64,000 nucleotides of DNA from Sabethes cyaneus (taxonomy: Eukaryota > Arthropoda > Insecta > Diptera > Culicidae), in contig NC_071355.1 of NCBI RefSeq assembly GCF_943734655.1, positions 197,655,939-197,719,938 on the forward strand, written 5' to 3'. A program made the position numbers and the translations under genes. The notes under the pieces are model-generated. The model worked only from the letters and a program-made list of their open reading frames with translations. It did no database searches and was not told where the DNA came from. Below, one piece after another: positions 33,766 through 45,426 of the stretch. The number at the start of each line of letters is the position of its first letter. Within the stretch, counting starts at the first letter, position 1.

Positions 33766-35925
33766 CGTATGTTCCTTATAGAATCGAAAACTACTGCACC
33801 AATCGGCATGAAAATATGCATGTAGAGGTTTTTTGGGGCCAGGAAAGGTTTTAGTGATGGTTAGAAATCCCTCCCCCCACTAAGAGGGGGGGCTCCCATA
33901 CAAATGAAACACAAATTTCTGCATAACTCGACAACTAATCAAGCAAATAGAACAAAATTTGGCATGTGGGTGTTTTCGGTGACAAGAATTTATTCTATGG
34001 TAAATTGAGACCCCTCCCCTCTTTATAAGGGGAATTATAACTCCTCTCCTCTTTAAAAGGGGGGGGCTTCCATACAAATTTCCTCATAACTCGAGAACTA
34101 ATCAAGCAAATGGAACCAAATTTGGCATGTGAAGGTTTTCGAGGGCAAGAATATTTTCTATAGTAAATTAGGACCCCTCCCCACTTTAAGAGGGGGGGCT
34201 CCTGCACCAAAGAAACACAATTTTCCTCATAACTCGAGAAGTAATTAAGCAAATGGAACCAAATTTGGCATGTGGGTGTTTTTGGAGACAAAATTTTTTT
34301 CTATGATGAATTGGGATCCCTCCCCGTTTTAGGAGGGGGAGATCCTGTACACATGAAATACAAATTTCCTCATAACTGAAGAACTAATCAAGCAAATGGA
34401 ACAAAATTTGGCATGTGAAAGTTTTCGAGGGCAAGAATATTTTTTATGGTGAATAAGGACCCCTCCCCACTTTAAGAGGGGGGGTTCCTATACAAACTAA
34501 ATACAAATTTCCTCATAACTCGAGAACTAATCAAGCAAATGGAACAATATTTGGCACGTGGGTGTTTTTGGAGACAAAATTTTTTTCTATGATGAATTGG
34601 GACTCCTCCCCACTTTAGGAAGGGGGGCTCCTATACAAATGAAATGCAAATTTCCTCATAACTCGAGAATTAATCAAGCAAATGGAACCAAATTTGGCAT
34701 GTGAAAGTTTTCTAGGGCATGAATATTTTCTATGGTGAATTAGAACTCCTCCTCACTTTAAGAGGGGGGGCTCCTATACAAACGAAATACAAATTTCCTC
34801 ATAACTCGAGAACTAATCAAGCAAAAGGAACCAATTTTGACACGTGGGTGTTTTTGGAGACAAAAATTTTTCTATGATGAACTGGGACCCCTCCTCTCTT
34901 TAGGAGGGGGGGCTCCTATACAAATGAAATACAAATTTCCTCATAACTCGAGAATTAATCAAGCAAATGAAACCAAATTTGGCATGTGAAAGTTTTCGAG
35001 GGCAAGAATATTTTCTATGGTGAATTAGGACCCCTCCCAACTTTGAGAGGGGGGGCTCCTATACAAACGAAATACAAATTTCTTCATAACTCGAGAACTA
35101 ATCAAGCAAATGGAACCAAATTTGGCACGTGGTTGTTTTTGGAGACAAAAATGTTTCCTATGATGAATTGGGACCCCTACCCACTTTAGGAGGGGGGGCT
35201 CCTATACAAATGAAATTCAAATTTCCTCATAACTCGAGAACTAATCAAGCAAATAGAACCAAATTTGGCATGTGGAGGTTTCTGGAGGCAAAAATATTTC
35301 CTATGGTGAATTAGAACCCTTCCCAACTTTAAGCGGGGTGCTTCTACACAAATGAAATACAAATTTCCTCATAATTCGAGAACCAATCAAGCAAATGGAA
35401 CCATATTTGGCATGTGGTTGTTTTTGGAGGCAACCATTTTTTCTATGATGAATTAGGACCCCTTACCTTTTTAAGAGGGGGGGCTCTCATACAAACGAAA
35501 TACAAATTTCCTCATAACTCGAGAACTAATCAAGCAAATGGAACCAAATTTGGCATGTGGGAGATTTTGGAGTCTTGAATTTATTTTACGATAGTTAGAG
35601 ACCTCACACCCCTGTGGTAGGGGGATATAAACTCTCATACAAATAAAACAGAAAGTTTTGCGAAACTCAAAAACTAATCGAACTCGAGAAATTCGAGACT
35701 CTTCCATAAAACATTAGTCAATACAAGACCACAAAAACTATCTATAGTAACACTAGATCATTCAGGACGAGACGGTCGCGAGTGTTGCCGGTGACCCGCC
35801 GTCGGAAGCGCCGCCCACTGGGGGGCTTGCAAAACTCGAGATTGTGACAAAGATCATCCGAGATTCATGATTTATGTACAACACAGGTTAATTTGTGGCA
35901 ATACGAAGTTTGTCGGGTCAGCTAG
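33702..35925 (+). mobile_element. Non-autonomous Helitron, copy B (intact termini)
   Basis: Begins TCTATACCTATAAAG and ends GGGTCAGCTAG, the canonical 5' TC and 3' CTAG. It sits between A (33701) and T (35926); the other units of the palindrome show the uninterrupted CAAAAAATATTAAAT site, so no bases were gained or lost. A GTCT microsatellite (33727-33765) follows the 5' end, then ~11 tandem 143-bp sub-repeats (markers TCCTCATAAC at 34081, 34224, 34367, 34510, then 34938, 35224), then the conserved 3' region. No Rep/helicase. Confidence 0.9.
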
Positions 35926-36257
35926 TATTAAATATATGTATGACCTCATTCCAAGGTCAAGACTAAAAAATCTTGAGATTAGTCTATTACATAGGAACGG
36001 GGCCTTCCCTCGAAAACCCGCGCCGAGAAACGCGGCTAACATACGCTGACGGACGAACAGCGTCACGTGCAGTACCTTGCAAGTCGTAAGGACCGGCACA
36101 GTGCCGTCGTCCTGAAAGTAAAATAGTAGTTAGATTAAAACTTCTCGCTCGGTGGTAATCTGCAATTGATGCAGGAAGCGGCACAATATGTGTCGATAAC
36201 ACAACCAACACGCGTAGCTATCCTTGAGAAGTGGATTTTGCGGTCTCCTTTTGTCCA

Positions 36258-36378
36258 GCGCCTCTATGGTTCAAAGGTACAAGTACCAGCGAACCACATG
36301 CCCTGGAGGGTGTTGTGGGTTCGAATCCGGTTATAATCTCAGATTACAGCTTGGTTCGACTCATGCACCTTCCAGCAT
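36258..36378 (+). repeat. tRNA-like core, right arm unit 1
   Basis: Plus-strand version of the core at 31588-31708, 121 bp, bordered by CCTTTTGTCCA (36247-36257) and its complement (36379-36389). Confidence 0.6.
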
Positions 36379-36869
36379 TGGACAAAAGGTAGGAGTCAAA
36401 ATGACTACTTGTCAAGCATAGCTACCAATACCCCCCCCCCCCCTTCCTTTTCCGCTCTTCCCCCTCCTTCACCAAAAAATTTTCATTTCTTTCCCCTACC
36501 GTCCCTTCATCAATTGTAGAACCATCGTTTCAAAAAATATTAAATATATGTATGACCTCATTCCAAGGTCAAGACTAAAAAATCTTGAGATTAGTCTATT
36601 ACATAGGAACGGGGCCTTCCCTCGAAAACCCGCGCCGAGAAACGCGGCTAACATACGCTGACGGACGAACAGCGTCACGTGCAGTACCTTGCAAGTCGTA
36701 AGGACCGGCACAGTGCCGTCGTCCTGAAAGTAAAATAGTAGTTAGATTAAAACTTCTCGCTCGGTGGTAATCTGCAATTGATGCAGGAAGCGGCACAATA
36801 TGTGTCGATAACACAACCAACACGCGTAGCTATCCTTGAGAAGTGGATTTTGCGGTCTCCTTTTGTCCA

Positions 36870-36990
36870 GCGCCTCTATGGTTCAAAGGTACAAGTACCA
36901 GCGAACCACATGCCCTGGAGGGTGTTGTGGGTTCGAATCCGGTTATAATCTCAGATTACAGCTTGGTTCGACTCATGCACCTTCCAGCAT
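36870..36990 (+). repeat. tRNA-like core, right arm unit 2
   Basis: 612 bp downstream of the previous core and the same in sequence as far as I can read; B box GGTTCGAATCC near 36930. Confidence 0.6.
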
Positions 36991-37207
36991 TGGACAAAAG
37001 GTAGGAGTCAAAATGACTACTTGTCAAGCATAGCTACCAATACCCCCCCCCCCCCTTCCTTTTCCGCTCTTCCCCCTCCTTCACCAAAAAATTTTCATTT
37101 CTTTCCCCTACCGTCCCTTCATCAATTGTAGAACCATCGTTTCAAAAAATATTAAATATATGTATGACCTCATTCCAAGGTCAAGACTAAAAAATCTTGA
37201 GATTAGT

Positions 37208-37220
37208 CTTCAAAGGAATA
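37208..37220. repeat. 13-bp target duplication, right
   Basis: CTTCAAAGGAATA, partner of 31414-31426. Confidence 0.8.
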
Positions 37221-38215
37221 CTGACTTCAGAGACGCGGGGGCACCAAATCGGGTCTTCGCCCAGGCCGCCACAATGTCACGCTGCGGTTCTAGAACCAGG
37301 TCTAGAAACTACTGATCTAAAATCTGGTTGCTAGTTTAAAATCTGTTCCAAATTATCGTTCAAAATCTGGTTTATAATCTGGCCCAGTTTGAGAATGAGG
37401 TCCAAAGTTTGATCCGAAGTCTGGACCAAAATCTGATAAAATTGTGGTTCAGGTCCAAAATCTTGATGCAGAATGTGGTTCAAAATCTGGTCCCACATCT
37501 GATCCAAAATCTGATCAAAAATGTGGTCCAAAATATTATCCAAAACCTGGTCCAAATTTGATAAAAATGTGGTCCAAAATCTGGAATCTGATGCTGGTCC
37601 AACATCTGGTTCAGGTGCACAATCTAGTCAAAAATATGTAAAAATCAAATCGAAAATGTAGTTAAAAATGTGGTTTAGAATCTAGTTCAAATCTGTTCTA
37701 AAATTTAATATAAAATGTGAAAAAAATGAGTCCAGGTCTAAAATACGGTACATGTCTAGAATCTGGTTCAAACCCTGATCCAAAATCTGGTATGTGGTTT
37801 AAAATTTAATGAAAAGTGTGGCCCGAAATCTGGTTTATATTCTGATCCAATTCTCGACTCTAAAAATGTGGTCCAGAATCGAAGCATGGACCACAACCTG
37901 TATCAGATCTAGAATCTGGTCCGAATTCTAATCCAAAATCTGATCAAAAATTTAATAAAAAATGTGATACCAAAATTGGTTCAAAATCTGTTCCAAAATC
38001 TGAAACAAAAGTTGATAAAATATGTGGTCGACGATGTAGTCCAGGTTCAAAATATGGTCCAGGTTCGGTATCTGGTTCAAAACCTGATCGAAAATATGGT
38101 TGGTGGTTTAAAATCTTATCAAAAATAATAAACTTGGAAGGAACACTGATCTAAGAAACGAAAAAGTGCTGAATCGGGCCTTCGCCATGGGCGCCACAAT
38201 ATCACGCTACGGCTT
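37221..38215. repeat. Degenerate tandem array (AAAATCTGGTCC-like) between direct repeats
   Basis: 37310-38120 consists of degenerate 10-14-bp words built on CCAAAATCTGGT. Flanking it are two related ~75-bp sequences, 37221-37290 and 38143-38215, both containing a CGGGYCTTCGCC block then GCCACAATRTCACGCT. Array plus flanks probably form one dispersed repeat. The sequence just before each flank is also related (AATAAACTT), but on the left side it was separated by the palindromic element. Confidence 0.7.
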
Positions 38216-39809
38216 TGCCTCCAATACCCTATTAGAAGTTTTCATCGGAGCTCCCTTAGAGCGGAATTTTGGTGCAACTGGTTATTCGTTTTACTAACCT
38301 ATTTTCGGCAGAAAATTAGCCTGAAAATTTAAAACAGTGCACGTTTTCGTACGATAATTTGAGAATCTATCAAATGGTGCATTCACAACTCATAGCCACT
38401 ATGTATTATTAAAATTAACACAAATACTTAAGGCAGTAATCTCAGTACCTTATTCAGAAATGTAGAACTTTGAAAGTAATAAAACGTTAAAAAACAAGTC
38501 GAGATGAGTTTTCAGTCTGAAGACCGACCGACAGGATGCTCAACACTGCGAGTATAATTCATTTCCCGACGCGATTATACCCACTTACTCTTACACCATT
38601 TCGACCAATTCATTCAAAGAAACGCTAAACCAGCCAGAATCTGTTTCGTTTTTCTCTTTGGCAGCGGCCGGCCAGGAACGTATCTACTGGCTTCTATCAG
38701 GAGCTCTCTGCCTTTCATTCATTCGGAATGCTTTCTGTTTTCTTTTCTGTGACTTCTTCATTAATCAAATCCAGACATACCGCCCGCCGATGACGGATGA
38801 CAGCTCCTGATTCTGACACGTAAACGCGAACGAACCCCCTAGGGCCTAGGGAGAATTCTTACAAAAGCGAGCGCAGGTGCTGATTTTCGGAAATTGCCGC
38901 TAATGAATGGGGAGTCTTGGTTAATAAATCGTTAAAATATTTTTTTGATAATTGTGTTAATCATCGTAATGAGATGTTTGACTACCGAATCAGTTTAAAG
39001 TAAAACATTAATCAAAAAAATAGCTTGTGCTTTTTAACTAAACTCGCTCAAATCTCTTACATTTTCTATTAAACTTAAATAAAAGCCAATAGAGAACATT
39101 TTCTCAAACGAACATAATTGTGTGTAAAAACACGGTCAGCTCTATCCGGCTTTATTCAATTAATTTCATTTCTAAAGACACAGTTAGAGATGCTCTTTAT
39201 CCTGTCCAGGTCCAGGTCGCTTATTCGCTGCAGGCCGTACAAGACGAGTATACGTAAGTAATGACCATTAGCATGGAACAATGCACTGAATGCCCCATGA
39301 ATGGTAAAGAGCCGTTGTTGAATGAAACAAAAGAAACATGGTCAGCATATCCATCATGAGTAGTAAGACGACTGTATTGACGGACATGAGCTTGCGAGCC
39401 AGTAAAGCCCAGAAACCGTACGTACGTGATAGTGTTACTGGTGTGCATTTCAATTTCACTAGCATGTTACCTACTTTTTGGAACAACATATATCTCAGCT
39501 CCTTTAGCAGCGGTTGATGCATTTCGTCAGCTCAGTCAAGTACCTTTTGCAAGTGTTACAGAATTAAGGACCTTAGAACTGGTGGTGGAGCGAGTTTCTA
39601 CCTAAACGACGGTATCAAAAGCATACGTTTTTACCTATCCATTCCATAGCAAAAAACACGGAAATTGGATCATGCAGATGAATCCATTATTCGTCCATTT
39701 ATACAACACAGCCGCACGGTCGGTTAGTTGAATCCATCCTGTTGAACATGAGAGATGACGACTTTCAATCAATCCTATCGTCGGCTTAGTCGTCGTCGGT
39801 CGAAAAACC
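38216..39809. other. Unassigned, possibly host-derived
   Basis: No transposon structure seen. Minus-strand frames at 39268-39522 (hydrophobic segments near its C-terminal half) and 39635-39883 lie next to the secretory-type frame at 39810-39950, but I cannot join them with convincing splice sites. The segment 38500-38880 is less A+T-rich than its surroundings. Confidence 0.3.
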
Positions 39810-39950
39810 TTACTCCAAAACATTGCCAACGTCGTCATAAAGCCGCTTCTGTACTCTGGTGGTCTTGCTTGCGGTAAACTCATCGCCGGGAACTGAATTG
39901 AATACGTCGGAAATGATCAGCAACAACATCAGCAGCGCGGTCCTTACCAT
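39810..39950 (-). CDS. Candidate first exon or small secreted peptide ORF
   Basis: 46 codons from the ATG at 39950 (MVRTALLMLLLIISDVFNS...), with an N-terminal region like a signal peptide: one Arg, then ~11 hydrophobic residues, then a polar region with likely cleavage near residue 20. Beyond it are dibasic KR and LYDDVGNVLE. The stop overlaps a possible splice donor (GA then GTAAGG), so this could be exon 1 of a longer secreted or membrane protein. The KRLYDD string recalls the mature N-terminus of nicotinic acetylcholine receptor subunits, but the match is too short to name. Low confidence; no downstream exon confirmed. Confidence 0.25.
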   Translation of the reverse strand: MVRTALLMLLLIISDVFNSVPGDEFTASKTTRVQKRLYDDVGNVLE

Positions 39951-41218
39951 ATCGATTCAATGAAAGCTATTGTTTTTAATGCTCACAGGCCTAATTACTG
40001 TCGAAACGGTACGATACACCACCACCACCTTATACAGAGGGATAGAATAACACGCGCTCGCAAAATGATTCGGAATTAATTAACGCTCTAAATGATGATG
40101 AATTATTGAAAACAGATTGTGTAATTTGAACCGTTGTTGGTTTGCAAACCGTAAAAACATATGCCTCGAATGTTGACTAAAGCTGGTGCTGAATTAAAGC
40201 ACAAATTTTATACAGAGAAACGACCCTTGAAATCAGATGGCGGAGATTGTGAATGGGACCGTAAATATGAGCAATTTGAGGATAGTTTAACTTTTCACTA
40301 AAGGCGTAATCAGTTCATCGCAAATTAAAAAATGAAAACCAACTATTCTTTTAATAGTGTCTGTAAAGTATTTCATCCTAATTGGTATGATGTCTAAAAT
40401 ATTTAAATGAAGTGTGATAATTACAATTTTTATGAAAACACAAAAGTCAGAATTTTAGTTGAAAGGCAAAAGTAAAAAGTAGGGAGTCAAATTTAATAGC
40501 AAAAAATCGAAAGCCAGCGGATAAAAATAAAAAGTATAAATTTTAAAATCAAATGTTCAAACTTTAAAGTCAAAAATTCAGATATAAACAAAATAAACAA
40601 AAAAAAAAAAACAAACCTCAAATACCTCAGGCCGCAGTTAAAAGTCAAATGTCAAAAATTACAAGCAAACTTGAAAAAAAAAAATAAAGTTCGCAAACCG
40701 TGGGTCGAGATTCAAAATAAAAGTAAACAATTAAAAAAGAAGCTAGAGCCGAAGATTGAAAGCCAATAATCAGAATTCATTAGAAAACAAAGGTAAAAAT
40801 CAGCTGACAAGATAAAAAATCAAGAATAAAGTAAAAAAAGTCCAAAGAAAAATTCAGAATTCACATTGAAAGTTGAAATTCAAAAGCCGAAAGTTAAATG
40901 TAAAGAGTGAAAAACCGAAAGTCAAAATTCAAAAGTTAATTGAAATTTTAATTGAAATAAAAACTCAAAGGGTGAAATTTCAAAATCGAAGTTAAAATAA
41001 CCAAAATCAAAATACACAAAAGAAGGCAAAACAAGATTGATATTGACTTATACTGGTCAAGTTAATATGTACTTCAAATGAGAGGGACAATATGTTTTTG
41101 TGAAGAACGAACATTGGAAGAACTGGGAAAAACCTTATGTAAACTGTGAAAATTAATTGACAATCTCACGTTGAGTGCGTTTCCAATTACAACACCGCCC
41201 AGGCCAATACAAGAAATG
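39951..41218. other. Unassigned; purine-rich low-complexity zone
   Basis: 40440-41030 is A-rich low-complexity sequence with repeated AAAGTCAAAATTCAAA-like words, plausibly a decayed simple array. The remainder shows no gene. Confidence 0.45.
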
Positions 41219-41297
41219 AACCCAAATTAAGCTCAGAATTGCTCTAAATTCCTTGGAAAGGCCGGAAAAAGCCAAAAAAGAAAATGATCCCAAATTA

Positions 41298-41945
41298 GCA
41301 TTAGCATTAGCAGGTTGAAGTTGAGGTTACACACATCGTAGATGGCTATATAATCGCATTATAAACCTGGCTACGTCCGAACAACCGCAGGGGAAGTGGG
41401 TAGGAATGTTAGTGATAGCATCTACTTCTGAAAGTGCAGGGAACCCATACTACTTTCATAGTTGTTACAGGAAAACAGAGGATATCGTGTTACTAGGGCA
41501 AGATAAACAACAAGGATCATGAGGATTCAATAATAAAGCATGGATATATAACACCAACAATCCATCGAGTGAAATATAATTGCGTCATTTGAATTTCCAT
41601 CAGCGCATCTAATATCCAATTAATTTAACTTTTTCTTCTGACATCCATGTGCATTATTTAAACTTGTTACGACCAAAGTTTTCATTGTACAGTAGGAGGT
41701 ATTTGATGAGCTAACATATTTGGCTTACCTGCTACCAAGTCCTTGTAGTTCAGCCGTCTGCCCAAAATCTCAGTTTTGAGATCAGGCATCTGGGAATCAC
41801 GCGGCATCGCACATCCTAGTTTAGCTACTCAATAGAGTATTACCGGATATGGCCGCGTGGAGGCGCTTGGTAGGAGCTAGGGCTGGTAAAAGTTATGTTG
41901 GTCGCTTTCTCGTTTGCCTTCCCCATTTCATACTCAAAAAAAAAG
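41298..41945 (+). mobile_element. 648-bp poly(A) retroposon inside the tandem array
   Basis: Begins with GCATTAGCATTAGCAGG and ends in ~13 A plus one G. A perfect 13-bp duplication, TGATCCCAAATTA, flanks it (41285-41297, 41946-41958). No coding frame. It is either a SINE-like element or the truncated 3' end of a LINE; I could not find convincing A/B boxes. Confidence 0.75.
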
Positions 41946-41993
41946 TGATCCCAAATTATGCTCAAAATTGTTTGAGTTAGTCACCGTTTGCTT

Positions 41994-42048
41994 CATAATC
42001 TGAGTTTCTTGATATTTTCGGTGAAAATATCAAGAAACTCAGATTATG
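41994..42048. repeat. Perfect 26-bp hairpin
   Basis: Arms 41994-42019 and 42023-42048 are exact reverse complements, separated by 3 nt (GGT). It lies within a tandem unit. Confidence 0.9.
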
Positions 42049-42430
42049 CTCAAAATTGCCTAAGCCCCTTGGAAAGACCAAAAAAGGAAATGATCCCAAA
42101 TTAAGCTCAAAATTGCTCTTAGCCTCTTATAAAGGCCGGAAAAGGCCAACAGAGATAATGATCCAAAGTTAAGCTCAGAATAAACTCTAAACCTCTTACA
42201 AAGGCCGCAAAGAGCCAAAAAATGATCCCAAATTAAGCTCCGAATTGCTCTAAACCGTTGTAACCGAAAAGGACCAAACGAGAAAATGATCCTAAACTAA
42301 GCTCAGAATTGCTCTAAACTCATAACAAAAACCGGAAAAGGCCAAAAAAGAAAATGATCCAAAATTAAGCTCAGAACCGCTGTAAATCTCTTACAAAGGC
42401 CGGAAAACGTCAACACTAAAATGATCCCTG

Positions 42431-42858
42431 GGAACTCTACCGATACTCAGTTTTGTTTAGTGTCTTGTTTAAGAAGAAAGAGTCGTTTGTTACTTTTGTG
42501 AATTAAAAAAAATGAAAATTTGCAAGTACATATGCCAAGCAGCATACTTTTCGCATTTATGGTTGTAAAAACTTATTTATAACTGGAATTAGTCGTAAAC
42601 CGGTTGCCACACCTGGTTTGTAACAACTGTGCTAGTAGGGATGATTTTCGACCAAGGGGAGTGATTCTGTGCTATCTGTTGTGAAATCGATCAATCCAAT
42701 GGCGTTGTATAAATTCAGTCGCATTTCTAATGTTTTGACGTAGGAGCTCTACGGGGAGCATTAAAGTGAAAATAGGTTTTGTCTTGAACGGTGTACATGA
42801 CTTTTGCATCAATTTATCAGAAATTTTTCTACGAGTTGTTCACGTGGATAAAAGCTCG
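42431..42858. other. Unassigned sequence
   Basis: No recognisable feature. Confidence 0.35.
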
Positions 42859-42860
42859 TA

Positions 42861-45424
42861 GGGTATGTTGCTGCTTCGTCGTAATTGCCTATTCCCCAAG
42901 TAACAATCCAATAGCAAATTGGTCTTATGCATTTCTTATAGTAGTTTTATCAAAGCATTGCAAAATCTATCAGGTTTTATAATGTTTTTCCTCAAGTGAA
43001 TGTTATCTTATTTGATTAACATTTCTGAAGTATGATTGAAGGAGACTTGAAGAAACACGCATAAAACTGAAATATCAATAAATGTAATTCACCTTGTAAA
43101 TGGTTTTAAAAGATACTTGATTTCTGCTCAAAAACGACGCTCCTTAAAACCTAGCAATAGCAATAGACAAAAATTTATGACATTCTTCTGCAAGATTGGT
43201 TTGTCTTAACAATGCTACCATAAAACCGTCTTAAAACCGTATATTCTTGTAAGAGAAATCATATTCTGAAGAAAGAACATTCGAGCGTAAACAACTGGTC
43301 TGTCAAAATGGGCATCTGAACCAGGAGAAAATTGAACAAATATCGAATCGAATCGAAACTTTAGCAAGATTTCATATGAAAAATCAGCGAAATCAAAAAA
43401 CAATTAAGATTTCCAGTATATGAGCTGAGGAAGCACTATGCCGGTGATGAAGCATCAATGGTAGATTTGTATGTTATTAGAAAATTTCGTTCGATTGTAT
43501 TTTGGCGGAGGCGGTGCCGGTGCCGGTTTGTAGAGTTGTTCGTATTTTTTAACTGGATATAGGTAGAGGTCATTAGCCGGTGTTGGAAAATGTTCGAAGG
43601 GGTTGAAGCAGTTGAAGCATATTTTTTTTAAAGACGGTTGTAACGACAAGGTATAAAAAAAAATTTGCAGATTAAACTTTACGCATGGAACTGCCGTGCA
43701 GCCCTCTTTTTAAAATCAATTTATATGGGTAATCATAATGATTGCTGTACTTAAAAAATAATTGAACTCAATATAAGTAGGTGAACCTCCAGCACAAAAA
43801 ACATTCTACATCGACACTTTGTTGACGTTTTCTTTGTTTATACGAGAATGATTATCTTGCAAAAAACTTGGTCCCCTTGAGTAATTCAAACAATTCTTGT
43901 TCAAGCACAACTTGTCTTCGTCAAGAATACAACAAGTATAGATGAACTTATCGACCTCTTGGAAAATTTTTCTTTGTCTTGTGCAAGAAATGTTAGTCTA
44001 ATAAGCGCTTTCAGGTTGATTTAGATAAAACCATTGAAAAAATGGCGAACAGGACTGTTTTGATTACTTTTGAAATTCTAGCCAATTGCATATGGGCGTT
44101 TATAAATATGTTGTTATGCAATACCATAAGTGATCTTATATTTTTAAATAAATATTCAGACACTTAAAAGACTTTTTGCCGCAATTTTCTAAAAATTTGG
44201 TAGCTATCAACTTCTTCATGAAATTATTAAATTTTTTTTATTAAATAAATTTTTTAACAATCTAGCGAAAATAACCGGCGCGTTAAAATTTTCTAACTTT
44301 CATGTCACAAAACATCGACAAACTGAGCGTGACATGAAAAATTTCTCATTGATTGACAACAAAGCAGCTGCTTTTATTTTCAATTTTCATTTATATCCAT
44401 TTTGGAAAACCAATATCTGTGAATGCTTTTTCTCTTATAGCTTCTAGTCAATTTAAAAAATTAAGACTGTGAAAAGTGCATGATGTCTTGCAAGTGTTCT
44501 TTGAGACGACAACCATAAAAACATCAACTCTTGTGGTGGTTTTCTTTTAGTTTCAACCGACTCTTGGAAGTCACTATAAATACATATCGATAAGAATTAC
44601 AAGTTTTAAAAGGACCTTTAGAAATATTCTTGAGAACCTTCTTTAGTGTGGGCCTCCCCAGATCTATAAGGGTTTTATGGCTGTTTTATCGCAGATTTGT
44701 AGAATTGCAAGTTTTATATTCGGTTTTAGGGAGCAAATGCTGGAAACCTCTTCAAGTGCATCTTAAAATTGAATTTGTTACTTGGGTCCCGTCCTATCCA
44801 ACACAAATTATTAAAAATATCAGCATTTTTATCACACATAATGCAAAACTAGTTATTCCCTAATATTTTAGTTAGTTGTCTATCAGACGCGATCAATCAA
44901 AGTGAGCTGAGATCTATTTAAATGCTTTTTATCATTAAAGAACTCTTACCAACCAAATTTCCTACGTTTTTTCGTGCGACGAAGAAAATGGCGACTAATC
45001 GTTTTATTTTATTTTATTTTCATAAATGAAAATAACTCATGCAAGGCATTGTCGTTATTCTACAGCCAGGAAAACTTGTCTGACTTGCAGAAATTTTGCA
45101 GAATAACATTTATCATGCCGTCTTACACAAATACATGCGCGTTAGCTTCGTAAACATTGTTGTGATTTTTAGTTCGAACGATGAAAAATTTGGATGGACG
45201 GATTTTAAAACGGTACGACGAATTTTAGAAATAAAGTCAGTTGCGTAATTTTAATAATATGCTTTAATAACCGCTTTTCAGTGATTTTAAAGTGCACGGA
45301 TCGGAAGGTTAGTGTGTTTTAATCAAATCAGCACAAGAACTTTTGGAGTGTTCATTAAATCCATTCATCCATGATGAAAATTAGAATGACTTTACTTACT
45401 ACGACGGGAATTAGAAATAAACCC
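42861..45424. mobile_element. 2.56-kb TA-flanked TIR element (long copy)
   Basis: The left end, GGGTATGTTGCTGCTTCGTC, and right end (minus strand GGGTTTATTTCTAATTCCCG) are short imperfect inverted termini with TA outside both (42859-42860, 45425-45426). The last ~640 bp (44788-45424) and first ~36 bp are shared with 60344-61015. No transposase frame is visible in the interior; ORFs are below 90 codons. Confidence 0.65.
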
Positions 45425-45426
45425 TA

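Larger units (their letters stand above)
31427..37207. mobile_element. Giant palindromic (hairpin) composite of ~610-bp units
   Basis: The left arm holds two direct ~610-bp units plus a partial third (markers TGAAACGATGG at 31432, 32771 and 33381). The right arm holds the inverted tail of a unit, two full inverted units (markers CATCGTTTCA near 36525 and 37137) and a 57-bp extension. Removing the later insertions (MITE 32011-32727 with its duplication; Helitron 33702-35925), the arms are ~1336 and ~1337 bp and look almost identical; the spacer is 33488-33589. Each unit has a polypurine/G-run segment, a tRNA-like core and an A+T-rich part. A 13-bp duplication flanks the whole. No coding frame other than short ones repeated because the units repeat. 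Confidence 0.8.
41219..42430. repeat. Tandem array, ~65-72-bp units, interrupted
   Basis: Units contain AAATGATCCCAAATTAAGC, then TCAGAATTGCTCTAAAC, then CTTACAAAGGCCGGAAAA. About seven diverged units are seen (41219, then from 41946 onward). A poly(A) retroposon (41298-41945) separates the first unit from the rest. Confidence 0.75.

Noticed and set aside
31545..37033. Four identical 65-codon frames and four identical 74-codon frames
   Set aside because: They are identical only because the 610-bp units are repeated, overlap the tRNA-like core, and have no domain.
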